A stretch of 64,000 nucleotides of DNA from Amphibalanus amphitrite (Eukaryota; Arthropoda; Thecostraca; Balanomorpha; Balanidae), in assembly GCF_019059575.1 (NCBI RefSeq), contig NW_024881612.1:310001-374000 (forward strand), written 5' to 3'. A program made the position numbers and the translations under genes. Numbering within the stretch: position 1 is the first letter of the stretch; every line of letters starts with the position of its first letter. The notes beneath the pieces were generated by a model, which was not told where the DNA came from, searched no databases, and saw only the letters and a list, made by a program, of their open reading frames with translations. Of this stretch, positions 22,230 through 32,730 are shown piece by piece.

Positions 22230-23340
22230 CCCGCGCCCAGCTGGGGTCCTGGATTTCCACGCCGTGCTGGGGGGGGGGGTGTGTTTGAACACCCCCCCCC
22301 TTCTAACTCGGCTCCTGAGCCACGTAGCGACACGGGAAAGGTGGCGTTCGAAAGAGCGTTAAAAATAAGGAAGAAAAAACTTTAGTCACTTTTTGGTCAG
22401 GTCAAAGGTCAGGTCAACAGAGGCCATTGAAGACCAAAATTCGATTTGTAGGCCAGATGTCGACAATTTTCAACAAATCGACGTACAGCTCGGAAACTAA
22501 TAAAGCTACAGCGCCGCGGAAAAGCGCATTTGATAGCCCTACTGAAGCTCTTTCTAGATAATTCTATCGGATTTGACCTACCGTCAACGGTTTTGCCTGC
22601 AGGGGGCGAAAACTGCCAAAATAGCCGATTTTTTCGGAAACCGTTTTTCTGCAATAGCTTCTGACAAAAACCTTGCACAAACTTTCTTTTACCAGCATTG
22701 TGTTCCTTTCGTCAAGATGCGTCGATTGAATATCACTTGACCTTGAAAGGTCAACTTGAAAATTTGACCTCAGGTCAAGGTCATGACCTGACCGGTAAGG
22801 GTCAAGTTGCATGCCAGTCGATCCGTATCGTCGAGCTTAACACAACTAATGTGTTTTCATCGCTCTAGCATGCCTCTATCAAAAGTTATTCGCGAAAAGC
22901 ACTCAGATACCATTGGTGACCTGAGATGACCTCAGGGGTCAAGGGTGCCATTTTCATGTTTAGTGCGTCAAAGATACTAGTAATTCATTATTGAGTGTTT
23001 ATAATCACTTCCGTCTAAAAAAGGCAACTTTCCATTTTCTCCCATTGACTTATAATGGAGCTCGCAAAACTGACCTGACCTTAGGTCATCGATATCAAAA
23101 TTCCAAGATATACATTTTTTACATAATGTTGCTCTTATCAAGCTCTGAAAGTTTAAAAGCGATCGGTTACTTGGTGTAGCTTTGGCAGACATTGAAACTT
23201 TTTATGTAGTGAGGCCACTTGACCTGACCTGGTGACCTGACCTTAAGTGACCTAGGTCTGAAATTTTCTCAACATATGTAGAAAAGATTTATGATAAGGT
23301 GTGCCAAAAACGGCGGCGCTTCACGCGAAGCGCCGCCGTG
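22230..23340. mobile_element. piggyBac-type element remnant with G/C hairpin and AGGTCA array
   Basis: The left edge is TTAT (22226-22229) followed by CCCGCGCCCAGCTGGGG. Next comes a hairpin of a G11 run, a GTGTGTTTGAACAC loop and a C9 run (22268-22301). The interior 22395-23270 is rich in direct and inverted GACCTGACC/AGGTCA motifs, with a second hairpin at 23310-23339. I could not find the right end, so it is probably truncated. No coding capacity. Confidence 0.5.
23310..23339. repeat. GC-only hairpin (13-bp stem)
   Basis: ACGGCGGCGCTTC-ACGC-GAAGCGCCGCCGT is a perfect stem-loop. Related GGCGGCGC/GCGCCGCC stems with other loops occur at about 39598-39626 and 36583-36601. Confidence 0.85.
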
Positions 23341-23815
23341 AGATATTCGCGAAACCCGTGGCCCGTGGGGGTGTTCAATCGGACAACGGTGAAAAAAGGG
23401 CGCCTGGGGCAATTTGATCAAGGTTCGTGAAATTTACACGTGACGTTTGGCATATAGAAGGCCCTTGGAGCAGGCACAGTTCCAAATATCAAGTGACTAA
23501 TATGCCCTCCGGCGCCCTGTTTTCACCGGCGTCCATTCAAACACCGCACCGCGCACACCCCACGCACCACGCACTGGTTCAAACACTGATTTGTGTGGTA
23601 TTCCGCCCAGCCATGGACTACACTGTCACTAGATTAAAATACACTGACAAAGGGGTATTACCGCATTAGCCCCACATGACACACTGAGCTGTTTCATTCA
23701 GCATTTAAAAGTCAAGAAAATGAGGAAGCAATGAAGCATTTTTGTCAGATTATATATAAAATTTCCTTGATATAAATGGGAAAGGCAATGGGCATGTGTT
23801 TTTTATATTAAAATT

Positions 23816-23950
23816 GGTTACACATGTGTTTCAGGAATAATCCCTTGATCACACCATATAAAAGTGTGATGGATAAAAGTAAAGTGTTTTGGATATAGCT
23901 ACTTTTATATGGTATGTTCAAGGGATTATTCCCGAAACACATGTGTAACC
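23816..23950. repeat. Foldback MITE, about 135 bp
   Basis: The arms begin GGTTACACATGTGTTTC and share AATAATCCCTTGA and ACCATATAAAAGT with few mismatches over about 50 bp each, around an AT-rich centre. No coding potential. The target duplication is not clear. Confidence 0.75.
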
Positions 23951-24573
23951 CTATCTATAAACACATTCACTCAGTTTCAATGAATGCGGCGAAATAGGAG
24001 CTTGTGTTTCTAAATAAGATGTTCATACAAGCATAAGATTGCCAAATTTTTGCTAGCGTTGACAGCTATTCGTCAAAGTAAACCAATTGGACACCAGAAA
24101 AGTGAAACTTACTGCCTGGCAGCGCTGGCAGCACAGACGGATAAATAAGTACTTGCTTGCTTATGCGTCCATTCCTGGCCATAAGCTGCTCGGACGGACC
24201 ACGGTGACCATAACGGTGACTGACGGTGACTATAAATACGGACAAGAATCTTGGGACGGACAACACTAATCGACCGCCATCCTTGCAGCCATTCTATAAC
24301 TGAGGAACAACAGGGCTGATTGAGACAAAACACCACCTGTAAACTTTTTCTATGCAATTTTATTAGCAGTTTTCAATATTGTGACCTTAGATGACCTTGT
24401 TAGCTCTAAAAGGTCAGTTTAACGATTTTGCCTGTTGCGGCAATTCTATAACACGGGAACTACTGGGCCGATCCGCCGATCGAAACGAAAATACCGCTAG
24501 CCGATTTGCCGTCTGTGATTTCTCCTATTGTTTTGAATATGGGGATCTCAGGCGACCTCGTTGACTAATAAGT
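23951..24573. other. Degenerate dispersed-repeat DNA
   Basis: Includes two partial copies (about 24290 and 24450) of a dispersed unit beginning ATTCTATAACTSRGGAAC...ACTGGGC, also present near 34640, 36815, 43800 and 43960. These are followed by AGGTCA-like motifs. This is the sequence into which the LTR element inserted. Confidence 0.5.
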
Positions 24574-24577
24574 CAAC

Positions 24578-25642
24578 TGTGAAACTATTTTTTCTCTCTA
24601 TAAGTTGTTACGTTCCTTATTTCTATCATTGCTACGGTTGGGATTACTATTGGTAGCGTGGCGTGCCGAAGTTAACTGTGTCGTTTAAAAGGTAGCGTTT
24701 GTTTGAGCTTCCGAGCTGCTCTATGTTACGTTTGCCAAGTTCGGTGCCGTTCAGTTCAGTTCGCCGTTCATTCTCTCCCCCACCATTTGTCCCACAACAG
24801 ACTGTGCAAGTTTTCAAGGTAATTATTTACATGCGCACACATTATTACACTGGTCACGGCTATATACAAAGCCCCAATAAGGGCCGCACCCTTCTACTTA
24901 GTACTTACATGGCTGCAGTGCGTAGGTATGAGGGACGCACAACGCGCACGGGCAGTCGACTCCAATACGTAGCTCCCGAGGAGCGCGAAGAGAGAGAGAG
25001 ATCACTGCGGGACTCAGCTTATATACCGCGCCTCCGGCGGTTGGCATTTGCCTCGGGCGCGGCACGCAAGGCTAGTCCCGCAGGACAGAGCGCACAGAAC
25101 ATGGCAGGGCAGAACAGGACAGAGCAGAACAGTGCAGAGCAGAACAGTGCAGAGCAGAACGAGGAAGTAGATGGTGCCGCCGACTCGACCTAGTAACGGT
25201 CCGTCCGGCCGCCGGCCTGCCCTGATTGCTGCCCAGAGGGGTTGTTGTTGTTCCCCTCCAAGTGACAGGCGGCGCCGAACGGTGGGAGTCGGCCGGCCAG
25301 GTGATCGTAACAGGTAATGAAGAAGATGAGCTCGCAGGGGCGGTGCCAGGTGGCCCGGCTGGGTCCACCCGCGCCGGCGGAGGCACCTGGGTCTCATGGA
25401 CTCTCCGCTGGTCGCGCTGCTGCGCCGCTCCGTGGTTTCGCCGCGCCGCGTCCTCCCCTGCGGATGTTTGCGCGGCCCAGCGCGGCCGCTGCCGCATTCC
25501 GCCCCCGGCCTCCGGCAATGCGGGGCGGAAGGGATGGTTCTACGCCCATCAGCTGGTGGGGTGACGATGCGGTCGCGTAGCGGTCCGCCGGGTCCGGCGG
25601 CAGCCACGGCCTGGCCGCGTTGGAGGGGAAAAGTTTCCCACA
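24578..25642 (-). repeat. 3' LTR of the gypsy element
   Basis: Direct repeat of 33553-34617 and the same length. A 164-codon open frame on the opposite strand (24699-25193) is carried by both LTRs, is not recognisable, and is probably fortuitous. Confidence 0.95.
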
Positions 25643-25649
25643 TCCCTCC
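25643..25649 (-). promoter_or_regulatory. Polypurine tract for plus-strand priming
   Basis: The minus strand reads GGAGGGA directly before the 3' LTR (TGTGGGAAAC...). Confidence 0.75.
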
Positions 25650-27409
25650 GATGAATATAGATGACAGAGCGATTCCGAACTCCGGGTAGATCTGTGGGTC
25701 ATAGAGCACCTGTCAAATCCTGGACATGTTGATATTTCAACTGAATTGGGAGATCCAAAAGCTCAGTATAGCTAGCTCTGCCCCGGTACTGCTTCCTCTA
25801 GATCCTCAACTATGGTTTAATATTTCTTACTGCGTTACTGCGTTGCTGTCGCCTTGGTACTGCATGACATGCGTTACTTCCTCGTCATTTACAAAATAAA
25901 TGGCCATTTGGAACCAATGTGGACTAGGATTTAAACTTGGTCGTGAGAGGAGCGGAATGGCGTCAAACAGTCGTGCCTCAGTAATAACTGGTTATGACTT
26001 TGCTTAAATTTATTCTTTTCTTGTGCCTTTGAGTGTGAGAGTAGCGCTCTCAGCTCTGCCGTATATTCGCATCCTTATCCCAAACTCGGACAACTAAACA
26101 CAAAGTATCGGCTTCTTGCCTTGCCACGTTAACAGACGTTTCACTGGATTCTAGTCCTTAAGCATTGTACAACTTATATGTATATTAATGTAATTTTTGG
26201 GCGACTCCGTGACGTCCCATCACTGATGCCATTTTAGTGACAGCCGAGCATCTCTGTCCCGAGCGTAATTGACCGTCCCATTTGTTGGACTACACAAGAC
26301 TGCCGGTGTGCAGGTGCCAGTACCATTGTGCTTGGACAGTTTGCCATGACTTTGTGACCCTTTTAGCCCGCTAATGGTGACCTTCCAGACAGTGATAGCT
26401 CACTCTGACGCGAACTCCTCCTATCTGCAATGGAGTCGACCCATGTTGAAGACGGAGACCACCGCTGTGGACGCCGATGGGTTTCACTGCTGTAGGGTCC
26501 CAAGAAGCGAGCAGCAGGTGTGCACTTTGTGCTGCCTGGGCTGTCTTTGCAACCTTTTGGCGCTTGGCTATCTGCCACTGCAAGTAGGTACTGCAACTAG
26601 AGCCGACGCTCCATACACCGGACAACTGTGAGTCATGATATCGCGGGAGGCTGAGTTCGCTCAGAACATCGTTGCCCAATTCTCGTCATTTGTAACGGCC
26701 AGGGATGGACATTGCCGCAGAATTGGTCTAGTTGTTCAAATATGCTTGTTTCGATAGAGCTGTACTTTTATGACCGTTACCTGGCGTTCTAGTTAGTCTC
26801 GGCAGTTCAGCGTTCGGATGCAATTATTGGCCTTCTGGCAGCGCTCACTCTTATTCATGGCACTCCATTTAGACTGACTGAAAAAAAAAGACATTGACTT
26901 CGCCGGAAGACATAGGTATGCAGACGGTATTTGGTAAAATAAATGTGCTGTACCTCGGACAAGGTTAGGAACAAGTAGGCCACCGCGTCCTTTACATTCA
27001 TTAACAACATCATAGTCCTCTAGGCAAAATGATTCAACACATTTAATCACATTTCTGTTACGGTAACTTTAGCAGCTAATGCACTGTACCCTTGCATCTG
27101 ACCACTTGATTGGCCGATGTTGCAACGCTTGCATGTTTGGCAGTAAGCAATATTAAACCATCAATAACATTTTAGACACTTGCGACTTGCGAGCCCTACA
27201 GTCTGTTACCTACCTGCGTACTTGTTTCTCCGCTAACGATAGCCGTGCTGAAGGCACTGAAATCAATATCCACTGGAATGTCTGTTCGCCTTATAAACAC
27301 ATTTATACACTTGAAGCCATGTACCATCATACTGGGGCGCAAACTGATTGCAAAGCTATCCTTACTTTACTCCCAACTCAGTTTCCTCAGGGCAAGGCCA
27401 TATAGGTCC
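25650..27409 (-). other. Long untranslated 3' region of the gypsy element
   Basis: About 1.76 kb between the pol stop and the polypurine tract, with only short frames (the longest about 100 codons) and no membrane or glycoprotein features. This is where errantivirus-like relatives carry an envelope gene; here I see none. Confidence 0.6.
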
Positions 27410-30400
27410 TCAGGGACTATAACGGTCAGGGGGTCTCCTTTCCCGCTGGGACCTCCTGGGCCACACGGCGTTGCCCCGGGTCGGCCGTGCCGACCCCTCC
27501 TCTCCTGAGGAGCCTGTGGACGTGGAGTCACTTTGGGCCTCTGCTCCCGAGGAGGACGAAAAGCCCTCCTGGAGCTGCGGCTCCTCCACCGCCTCCAGCA
27601 CCGTGGTGATGCCGCTGCTGGCGTCTCCAGCAGCGGTCCCTGTCCCCGACAGACGCCTGGTCTGGCGTCGACCTGGAAAAAAGTTGTCCTCATCCGAGGT
27701 CGAGCCGTCAGTTTCTCCGTCATCTCCCCGTCCCGGCTTTTCTAATTGTCTATGGAGGGTCTCTTGGGCCTGAACGGCTCGGCTGCTCCCGAGAACCCGT
27801 CCGGCCTTCCCAGCAGCCCGATATACGTGGGACTGCGGGCAGGGCTTCAAGCGGTCCACGTGCACTGCGTCTGCTGGTTTGTGTGAGCCCGGCTTACGAA
27901 CTTCGTACGTGAGACCGTTCCGATGCTTTCCTTCAATCACGAAGCCTGGGCGCCATTTTGCGGTCAACTTTCGAGCGTTTCCGGTTTTAACTGAAGGCGT
28001 GTAGACATAGACCAGATCCCCAATTTCGAAACCCTTTTCACGCGCGCGGCGGTTGTACCACTCTCGTTGCTTTTTCCGGGCGTCCTTCTGATTGCTAATT
28101 ACTTGCGTAATTGCATCAGCTTGACGTTCCCTCAGAATCGTGACCAAATCTTCTAACTCGCCTGAGTTAGGAGACAGTTCAGATGACATGGCTTTTTCTA
28201 TTGGAAGTTGGAAATGTCTGCCAAACATGAGGAATGCTGGGCTCCATTTGTTTGTTGTTTGGTAGGAAGCATTGATGGCATGCTGTGTAGCACCCAGAAA
28301 CTGATTCCATTCTCGTTGTGAGCGGTTGAGGGAAGTTGCGATCATGTTTTTGACGATCCCACACATGCGCTCAGCGTTTGAATTTGCTTGTGCGTGGTAG
28401 GCCGAAATAAAGATGTGTTTGACTCCTAGCAGGTTGTTAATTTCTTTGAGAAGCTTCGCCCGGAACTGGACGCCGTTGTCTGAGATGAGCTCATGAGGAA
28501 TGCCGTACCTATAGAAGGTGTTAACTAGAGCCTCTGCGACCGTCTCAGCTGTGGTGTCTTTCAGCGGCACCAGCTCTACGAATTTGGAGAAGGCACATAC
28601 CACCAAAAGAACCCATCTGAATCCTTCTGGGGTTTCTGGAAGTGGTCCGAGAATGTCGGTATGAAGGGTTTCCCACGGTCCATATGCGGGTGGGTTGGTG
28701 CCAAGCTGCGCAGGCCTGTCTCTGTGATTTGTTTTGACGCTGTGGCATCTGACACAGCTGTCACAAAATGCTTTGATGTCTTTCCACATTGACGGCCAGT
28801 AATAATGCTCCTTCAATCTTTCATGGACAGCCTTCGGATGATAATGCCCAGCGAGAGCGTGGTCGTGGCTTTCCGAGATGAGCTGTGAAACGAGAGATGA
28901 GGGCACCACCTTGCGTGGTTTAGCGCCCTGCGGCTGATAAACCAAGACACCTGAGTCATCGAGATGGAACTCCGGGAGTTGACTCCAGAGCTTTGGCGTC
29001 CCGCGTTTTCGTTTGCCCTCCAGGATGTCAATCAGAGGGCTCCAGAGGTCGTCCTGCCTCTGCAGCGTTCCGATGTCGACTGTTTGTTTCCTTGTTTGGC
29101 TAGCGTCCGTCTGGAGCTGGCCTAGGACCTCTGAGCCTGCCCCCGTATCAGGCTGACCGCCGGGGCGGACGGGTGGTTCGACAGGGCTTGCTGTCGGAGG
29201 GGTCGGATCGGCAGCCGCCACCCGTGGATGAGGCTGGTCTGTTTCGGCGTCGGTGAAAAGGGTAGCGAGGGTGATGCCAATGTCTGGGTCGTCTATGGCG
29301 GGGAGTTTCTGGAATTCTTTCCAGTCTATCGGTAAGGGGCTTCTCGATAACGAATCCGCAACTGTGTTTTTGGGACCGGCTACGTATCTGATCTGCATAT
29401 CTAAGCCTTGTAAGGCCAACTTCCACCTCTCGAGCCTCGTGTTTTGGACCCTTCCCTTTTGTTCGTTTGATAGGACGTATCGAAGTGGAGCATGGTCACT
29501 TTCAAGTATGAAGAATCTACCATGGAGATAATAATGAAAAGCCCTGATGCTTGCAACGATGGCCAATGCTTCTTTCTCAATTGTACTGTAGTTTGATTCT
29601 GCTGATGTAAGGGTCCGGGAATAAAACGAGATTGGCCGTCTTTCTCCATCAATCTCTTGACTCAGCCATCCCCCAATACCAGCATCGCTGGCGTCTGTGG
29701 CTAGAATGAATGGCGAAACCTCACGGTCAAACTGAGGGAATGACAACAGATTGGCGTTCACCAAGGCATTTTTCATTCCGGTGAAGGCCTTTTCACACTC
29801 TTCAGTCCATTGGAATTTGTGTCCCTTTCTGGTCAGTTTGTTCAAGGGGGCTGCTAGTGCTGCAAATGATGGGACATGTTTGCGGAAGTACGAACAAAGC
29901 GCAACAAATGACCTGACATTCTTAACGTTTTCAGGGGTTGGGTAGTCTTTAATGGCCTCGATCTTTTGTGGGTTCGGTGCGATTCCGCCTGGCCCCACTT
30001 GATGTCCCAGAAATTTCAGCCCTTCCTGTGTGAACAAATGCGTCTTCGACGGCTTTAGCTTCAAGTTGTTTTCTCTCAGTAATTTTAGGACTTTGCGCCA
30101 GGTCTGAATGTGATCTTCAAAAGTTGGCCCGTACATACATAGGTCATCTATAAACAAAACTAATCCTTGTTCCGACAGAAGGTCTCCAAAAATTTCTTGC
30201 CCGAGCCTGGCAAAACAAATTGGGGACGAGCTAAGCCCTGTGGGTAGAATGTTCCACTCATAGGTTGCCCATGGTAGAGTGAAAGCAGTCTTGTGCTTGT
30301 CGCCTTCGTGAATTGGGACTTGATGAAAGGCCGCCGCTAAATCCGTGGAACTAAACCATTTTGGCTGGTTTTCGCCAATCTTTGCCAAGAGCTCGTCAGG

Positions 30401-31663
30401 GTTTGGTAGGGGAAACATGCGTTTTTTGCATATCGCGTTTAGCTTTTGATAATTTACACATAAGCGTAAGCTTTTGTCTGGTTTTTCGACCAGCACCACT
30501 GGTGAACTGTACTCAGAATTGCTTTTCCTAATCAAGTTTTGATCAAGCATCTTTTGAATGAGCGTTTTGACTCCTGCTTCTAAAGCCTTTGGGACCCGAT
30601 ATGGTTGGGTTACCACTGGTTCGTCGACGGTGGTTTCGATTCTGTGAATCACGCGATTACACAGACCCAATTCATCTCCATCCATGACAAAACAATCGCG
30701 ATACTCAAGTAGCATGTTTTGTACATCGCTGAGCTGAGCCGAAGTCAGCTCACCGTACTCGAATGCTTTCAGGAATGCATCAGCACCAGCTGTGCCGGTT
30801 TCATGAGCTGAACCTTTTGTCTCCTTCTCGCCGGGAGCTCCCTTCTCCCTCTCTCGGATGACGGTGGCCACAAGGTCATGAAATGGCTGTGCGCTGACTG
30901 AGGTCAAAAATCCAACTGGTTCGTCATTTCTGATGACCGCGCCCTGGTCAGACATATTGAGAAAGCCTACAAAAAGGTCATTTGAGTGGTACTGCTGATG
31001 ATCGAACAAACACGGAATGGGCTGAGGTTCTCCGGCGGAAACGATGTGAGGTTGAAACTCAAAATTTTCCGCGGTTTCCAGAGCAGAGTCCGGTGTGGGT
31101 TTCTCGGCCTCAACTCTGATGAATGTTACCGAATGGGGCCCAACGTACTGGTGTCGTCCTTTAGCCCTGATCGGTATCACGGTTGCACATGGTCGGTGGT
31201 GATCCGAGTTGAAAAGTCGAATGGGAAGTTTGTTGTATGTAAGGACGTAGTTTGACAACTCGTGTTGAATTTGTCGACTGGGGTCGGCCAAGAAGTCTAA
31301 TCCTAGAATCGCTTCATAAGGCTGTAGATTTTTTGCTATTTGAAACTGATGCTTCACCGTCACGTTTTCGGAAATCTCAAAAAGCAACTCTCCCGTGCCT
31401 AATATTTCGAGTTGTTGACCTGTCACTGATTTTAGGTTTACCTTAGGAGGTAAAAGAGATTCGTCACCATTTGGCTGTAGCTCGCGATAAGTTTCCGCAC
31501 TGAGCAGTGAAACCGGAGCACCACTGTCCACCAGAGCATACAGCTCGCGCCGCCCGACCTTGAGCTGCATCAGCTGATGTTTGGCCGGCTCGGCGCTGGG
31601 CCCTGGGAGTTTTTTGAAGGACACTTGTTGGCAGGGTGACCGTTTCCCTTGCACAGGGCGCAA
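27410..31663 (-). CDS. Gypsy Pol polyprotein: protease, reverse transcriptase, RNase H, integrase
   Basis: Open frame of 1,417 codons on the minus strand in the -1 frame relative to gag; it is probably entered by frameshift near 31610 rather than by its own start. Domains in order (approximate residues from 31663): aspartic protease with LVDSGAPVSLLS (43-54); reverse transcriptase with FSSTDLAAAFHQ and the catalytic FIDD (504-507, in place of YxDD); RNase H with ATDASDAGIGG (about 650); integrase zinc-binding H-x-H...C-x2-C (about 940-980); and integrase catalytic D-D-E at LHTDILGPL (about 1003), ISDNGVQF (about 1064) and the NAER motif (about 1095). A GPY/F-like region follows (WRPGFVIEG...). 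The tail is acidic and Ser/Arg-rich, with no clear chromodomain. The frame has no stops, so the copy may be active. Confidence 0.95.
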   Translation of the reverse strand: MRPVQGKRSPCQQVSFKKLPGPSAEPAKHQLMQLKVGRRELYALVDSGAPVSLLSAETYRELQPNGDESLLPPKVNLKSVTGQQLEILGTGELLFEISENVTVKHQFQIAKNLQPYEAILGLDFLADPSRQIQHELSNYVLTYNKLPIRLFNSDHHRPCATVIPIRAKGRHQYVGPHSVTFIRVEAEKPTPDSALETAENFEFQPHIVSAGEPQPIPCLFDHQQYHSNDLFVGFLNMSDQGAVIRNDEPVGFLTSVSAQPFHDLVATVIREREKGAPGEKETKGSAHETGTAGADAFLKAFEYGELTSAQLSDVQNMLLEYRDCFVMDGDELGLCNRVIHRIETTVDEPVVTQPYRVPKALEAGVKTLIQKMLDQNLIRKSNSEYSSPVVLVEKPDKSLRLCVNYQKLNAICKKRMFPLPNPDELLAKIGENQPKWFSSTDLAAAFHQVPIHEGDKHKTAFTLPWATYEWNILPTGLSSSPICFARLGQEIFGDLLSEQGLVLFIDDLCMYGPTFEDHIQTWRKVLKLLRENNLKLKPSKTHLFTQEGLKFLGHQVGPGGIAPNPQKIEAIKDYPTPENVKNVRSFVALCSYFRKHVPSFAALAAPLNKLTRKGHKFQWTEECEKAFTGMKNALVNANLLSFPQFDREVSPFILATDASDAGIGGWLSQEIDGERRPISFYSRTLTSAESNYSTIEKEALAIVASIRAFHYYLHGRFFILESDHAPLRYVLSNEQKGRVQNTRLERWKLALQGLDMQIRYVAGPKNTVADSLSRSPLPIDWKEFQKLPAIDDPDIGITLATLFTDAETDQPHPRVAAADPTPPTASPVEPPVRPGGQPDTGAGSEVLGQLQTDASQTRKQTVDIGTLQRQDDLWSPLIDILEGKRKRGTPKLWSQLPEFHLDDSGVLVYQPQGAKPRKVVPSSLVSQLISESHDHALAGHYHPKAVHERLKEHYYWPSMWKDIKAFCDSCVRCHSVKTNHRDRPAQLGTNPPAYGPWETLHTDILGPLPETPEGFRWVLLVVCAFSKFVELVPLKDTTAETVAEALVNTFYRYGIPHELISDNGVQFRAKLLKEINNLLGVKHIFISAYHAQANSNAERMCGIVKNMIATSLNRSQREWNQFLGATQHAINASYQTTNKWSPAFLMFGRHFQLPIEKAMSSELSPNSGELEDLVTILRERQADAITQVISNQKDARKKQREWYNRRAREKGFEIGDLVYVYTPSVKTGNARKLTAKWRPGFVIEGKHRNGLTYEVRKPGSHKPADAVHVDRLKPCPQSHVYRAAGKAGRVLGSSRAVQAQETLHRQLEKPGRGDDGETDGSTSDEDNFFPGRRQTRRLSGTGTAAGDASSGITTVLEAVEEPQLQEGFSSSSGAEAQSDSTSTGSSGEEGSARPTRGNAVWPRRSQRERRPPDRYSP

Positions 31664-32730
31664 ACAATGTTGCGACAGTCAACCATAATGTGATCAGCCT
31701 CTCCACAGACCTCGCAACCTATCCCGACCTGACAATCCCTCTTATAGTGCCCTGGCTTATGACACCGATGGCAGATCACTGGCTTATTGTTGCGATAAGG
31801 TTTACCGCGCCGGCCTGGGGTCCTGTTGCGACCACGCGAATTTTCAGGGCCCGAGCTATTTCTCCCGGAGCTGTTGCTGTTGGGAGCTTGGTTTGGGTGA
31901 GACCCTGCCTCGAATTCATGCATTGCGTGAATGGTTGACTTTTTCATGTATCTGGCATTTATCTCTTCATGATGTGCCGCTAACTCAACAGCATCTTGGA
32001 AGTCTGTGACACGGTTTTCCAGAATGGGACGGCTCAAGAGCGGAGGAAGCCCGGCCGTGAACTGCTCAAGAGCAATTCTGTTAAACATGGTATGCTGGAG
32101 CTTCTTTTGCTCGGGGGTACCAAGATCACTTGATAACTCGGGGTATGCTAGTCGAGCGAGTCGACCTACTTGGAGGGCGAACTCACGGACGGGAGTGTCC
32201 CTTCCCATTTTCGCCTGCTGTAGCTGGTTGACCAGCTGAGTGGGTTCGATTTTCCCTCCGAATTGGGTCAGAAGGGCACTCTTAACATTTCTCCAGGTTC
32301 GCTCTGAGACTGGTTTTGAGGCTAGAAATCCTCTCATGAACTGAACCGCACGAGATGACATGCGGAGCGGAAGGACACGCAAAATCTCCGCATCAGAGGC
32401 TTCCGCGATCTCCTTCAACAACTCTACTTTATCGGTCCACTCTGTAATGGCCTCGCCGTTGTATTCTCCTTTAAAATGACCCAGTTGACGCAAGAAAAAG
32501 GACTCTACGTGTTGACCGCTGCTCTCTCCTAACTGCAGTGCACGGACGCCTTCCACCACACCGCCCATTCCAGCAGTTCCCCGTATACCGGACTGACCTG
32601 GGGCTCCGGACGAATCCACAGGAGCTTCCGGCTGCGGGCGTTCTGATGGGAGGGTGTAATAATTTTCCGAGTACATATTGGTCCCGGTGGTGCCTCCCGC
32701 CTGTTGTTCTCGGGACTCCGGATCGGTCAT
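31570..32730 (-). CDS. Gypsy Gag with three CCHC zinc knuckles
   Basis: 386 codons from an ATG at 32730 to a stop at 31570. The central part (FKGEYNGEAITEWTDKVELL, RVLPLRMSSRAVQFMRGFL) resembles retrotransposon gag capsid domains. The C-terminal part carries three C-x2-C-x4-H-x4-C knuckles: CHRCHKPGHYKRDC, CEVCGEADHIMVDC and CALCKGNGHPANKC, preceded by an Arg/Gly/Asn-rich basic stretch. It overlaps the pol frame by at least 94 nt. The product would form the cytoplasmic particle that packages element RNA. Confidence 0.93.
   Translation of the reverse strand: MTDPESREQQAGGTTGTNMYSENYYTLPSERPQPEAPVDSSGAPGQSGIRGTAGMGGVVEGVRALQLGESSGQHVESFFLRQLGHFKGEYNGEAITEWTDKVELLKEIAEASDAEILRVLPLRMSSRAVQFMRGFLASKPVSERTWRNVKSALLTQFGGKIEPTQLVNQLQQAKMGRDTPVREFALQVGRLARLAYPELSSDLGTPEQKKLQHTMFNRIALEQFTAGLPPLLSRPILENRVTDFQDAVELAAHHEEINARYMKKSTIHAMHEFEAGSHPNQAPNSNSSGRNSSGPENSRGRNRTPGRRGKPYRNNKPVICHRCHKPGHYKRDCQVGIGCEVCGEADHIMVDCRNIVCALCKGNGHPANKCPSKNSQGPAPSRPNIS
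31609..31615 (-). promoter_or_regulatory. -1 ribosomal frameshift slippery heptamer A_AAA_AAC
   Basis: On the minus strand the gag codons TCA-AAA-AAC contain A AAA AAC in the register needed for simultaneous -1 slippage. After slipping, the frame runs into pol (…KKLPGPSAEPAK…). The heptamer sits 13 codons before the gag stop, inside the gag/pol overlap. Confidence 0.8.

Noticed and set aside
24699..25193. 164-codon frame on the plus strand of the LTR, repeated at 33674-34168
   Set aside because: It is antisense to the element and resembles no protein. It is identical in both places only because the LTRs are duplicates.
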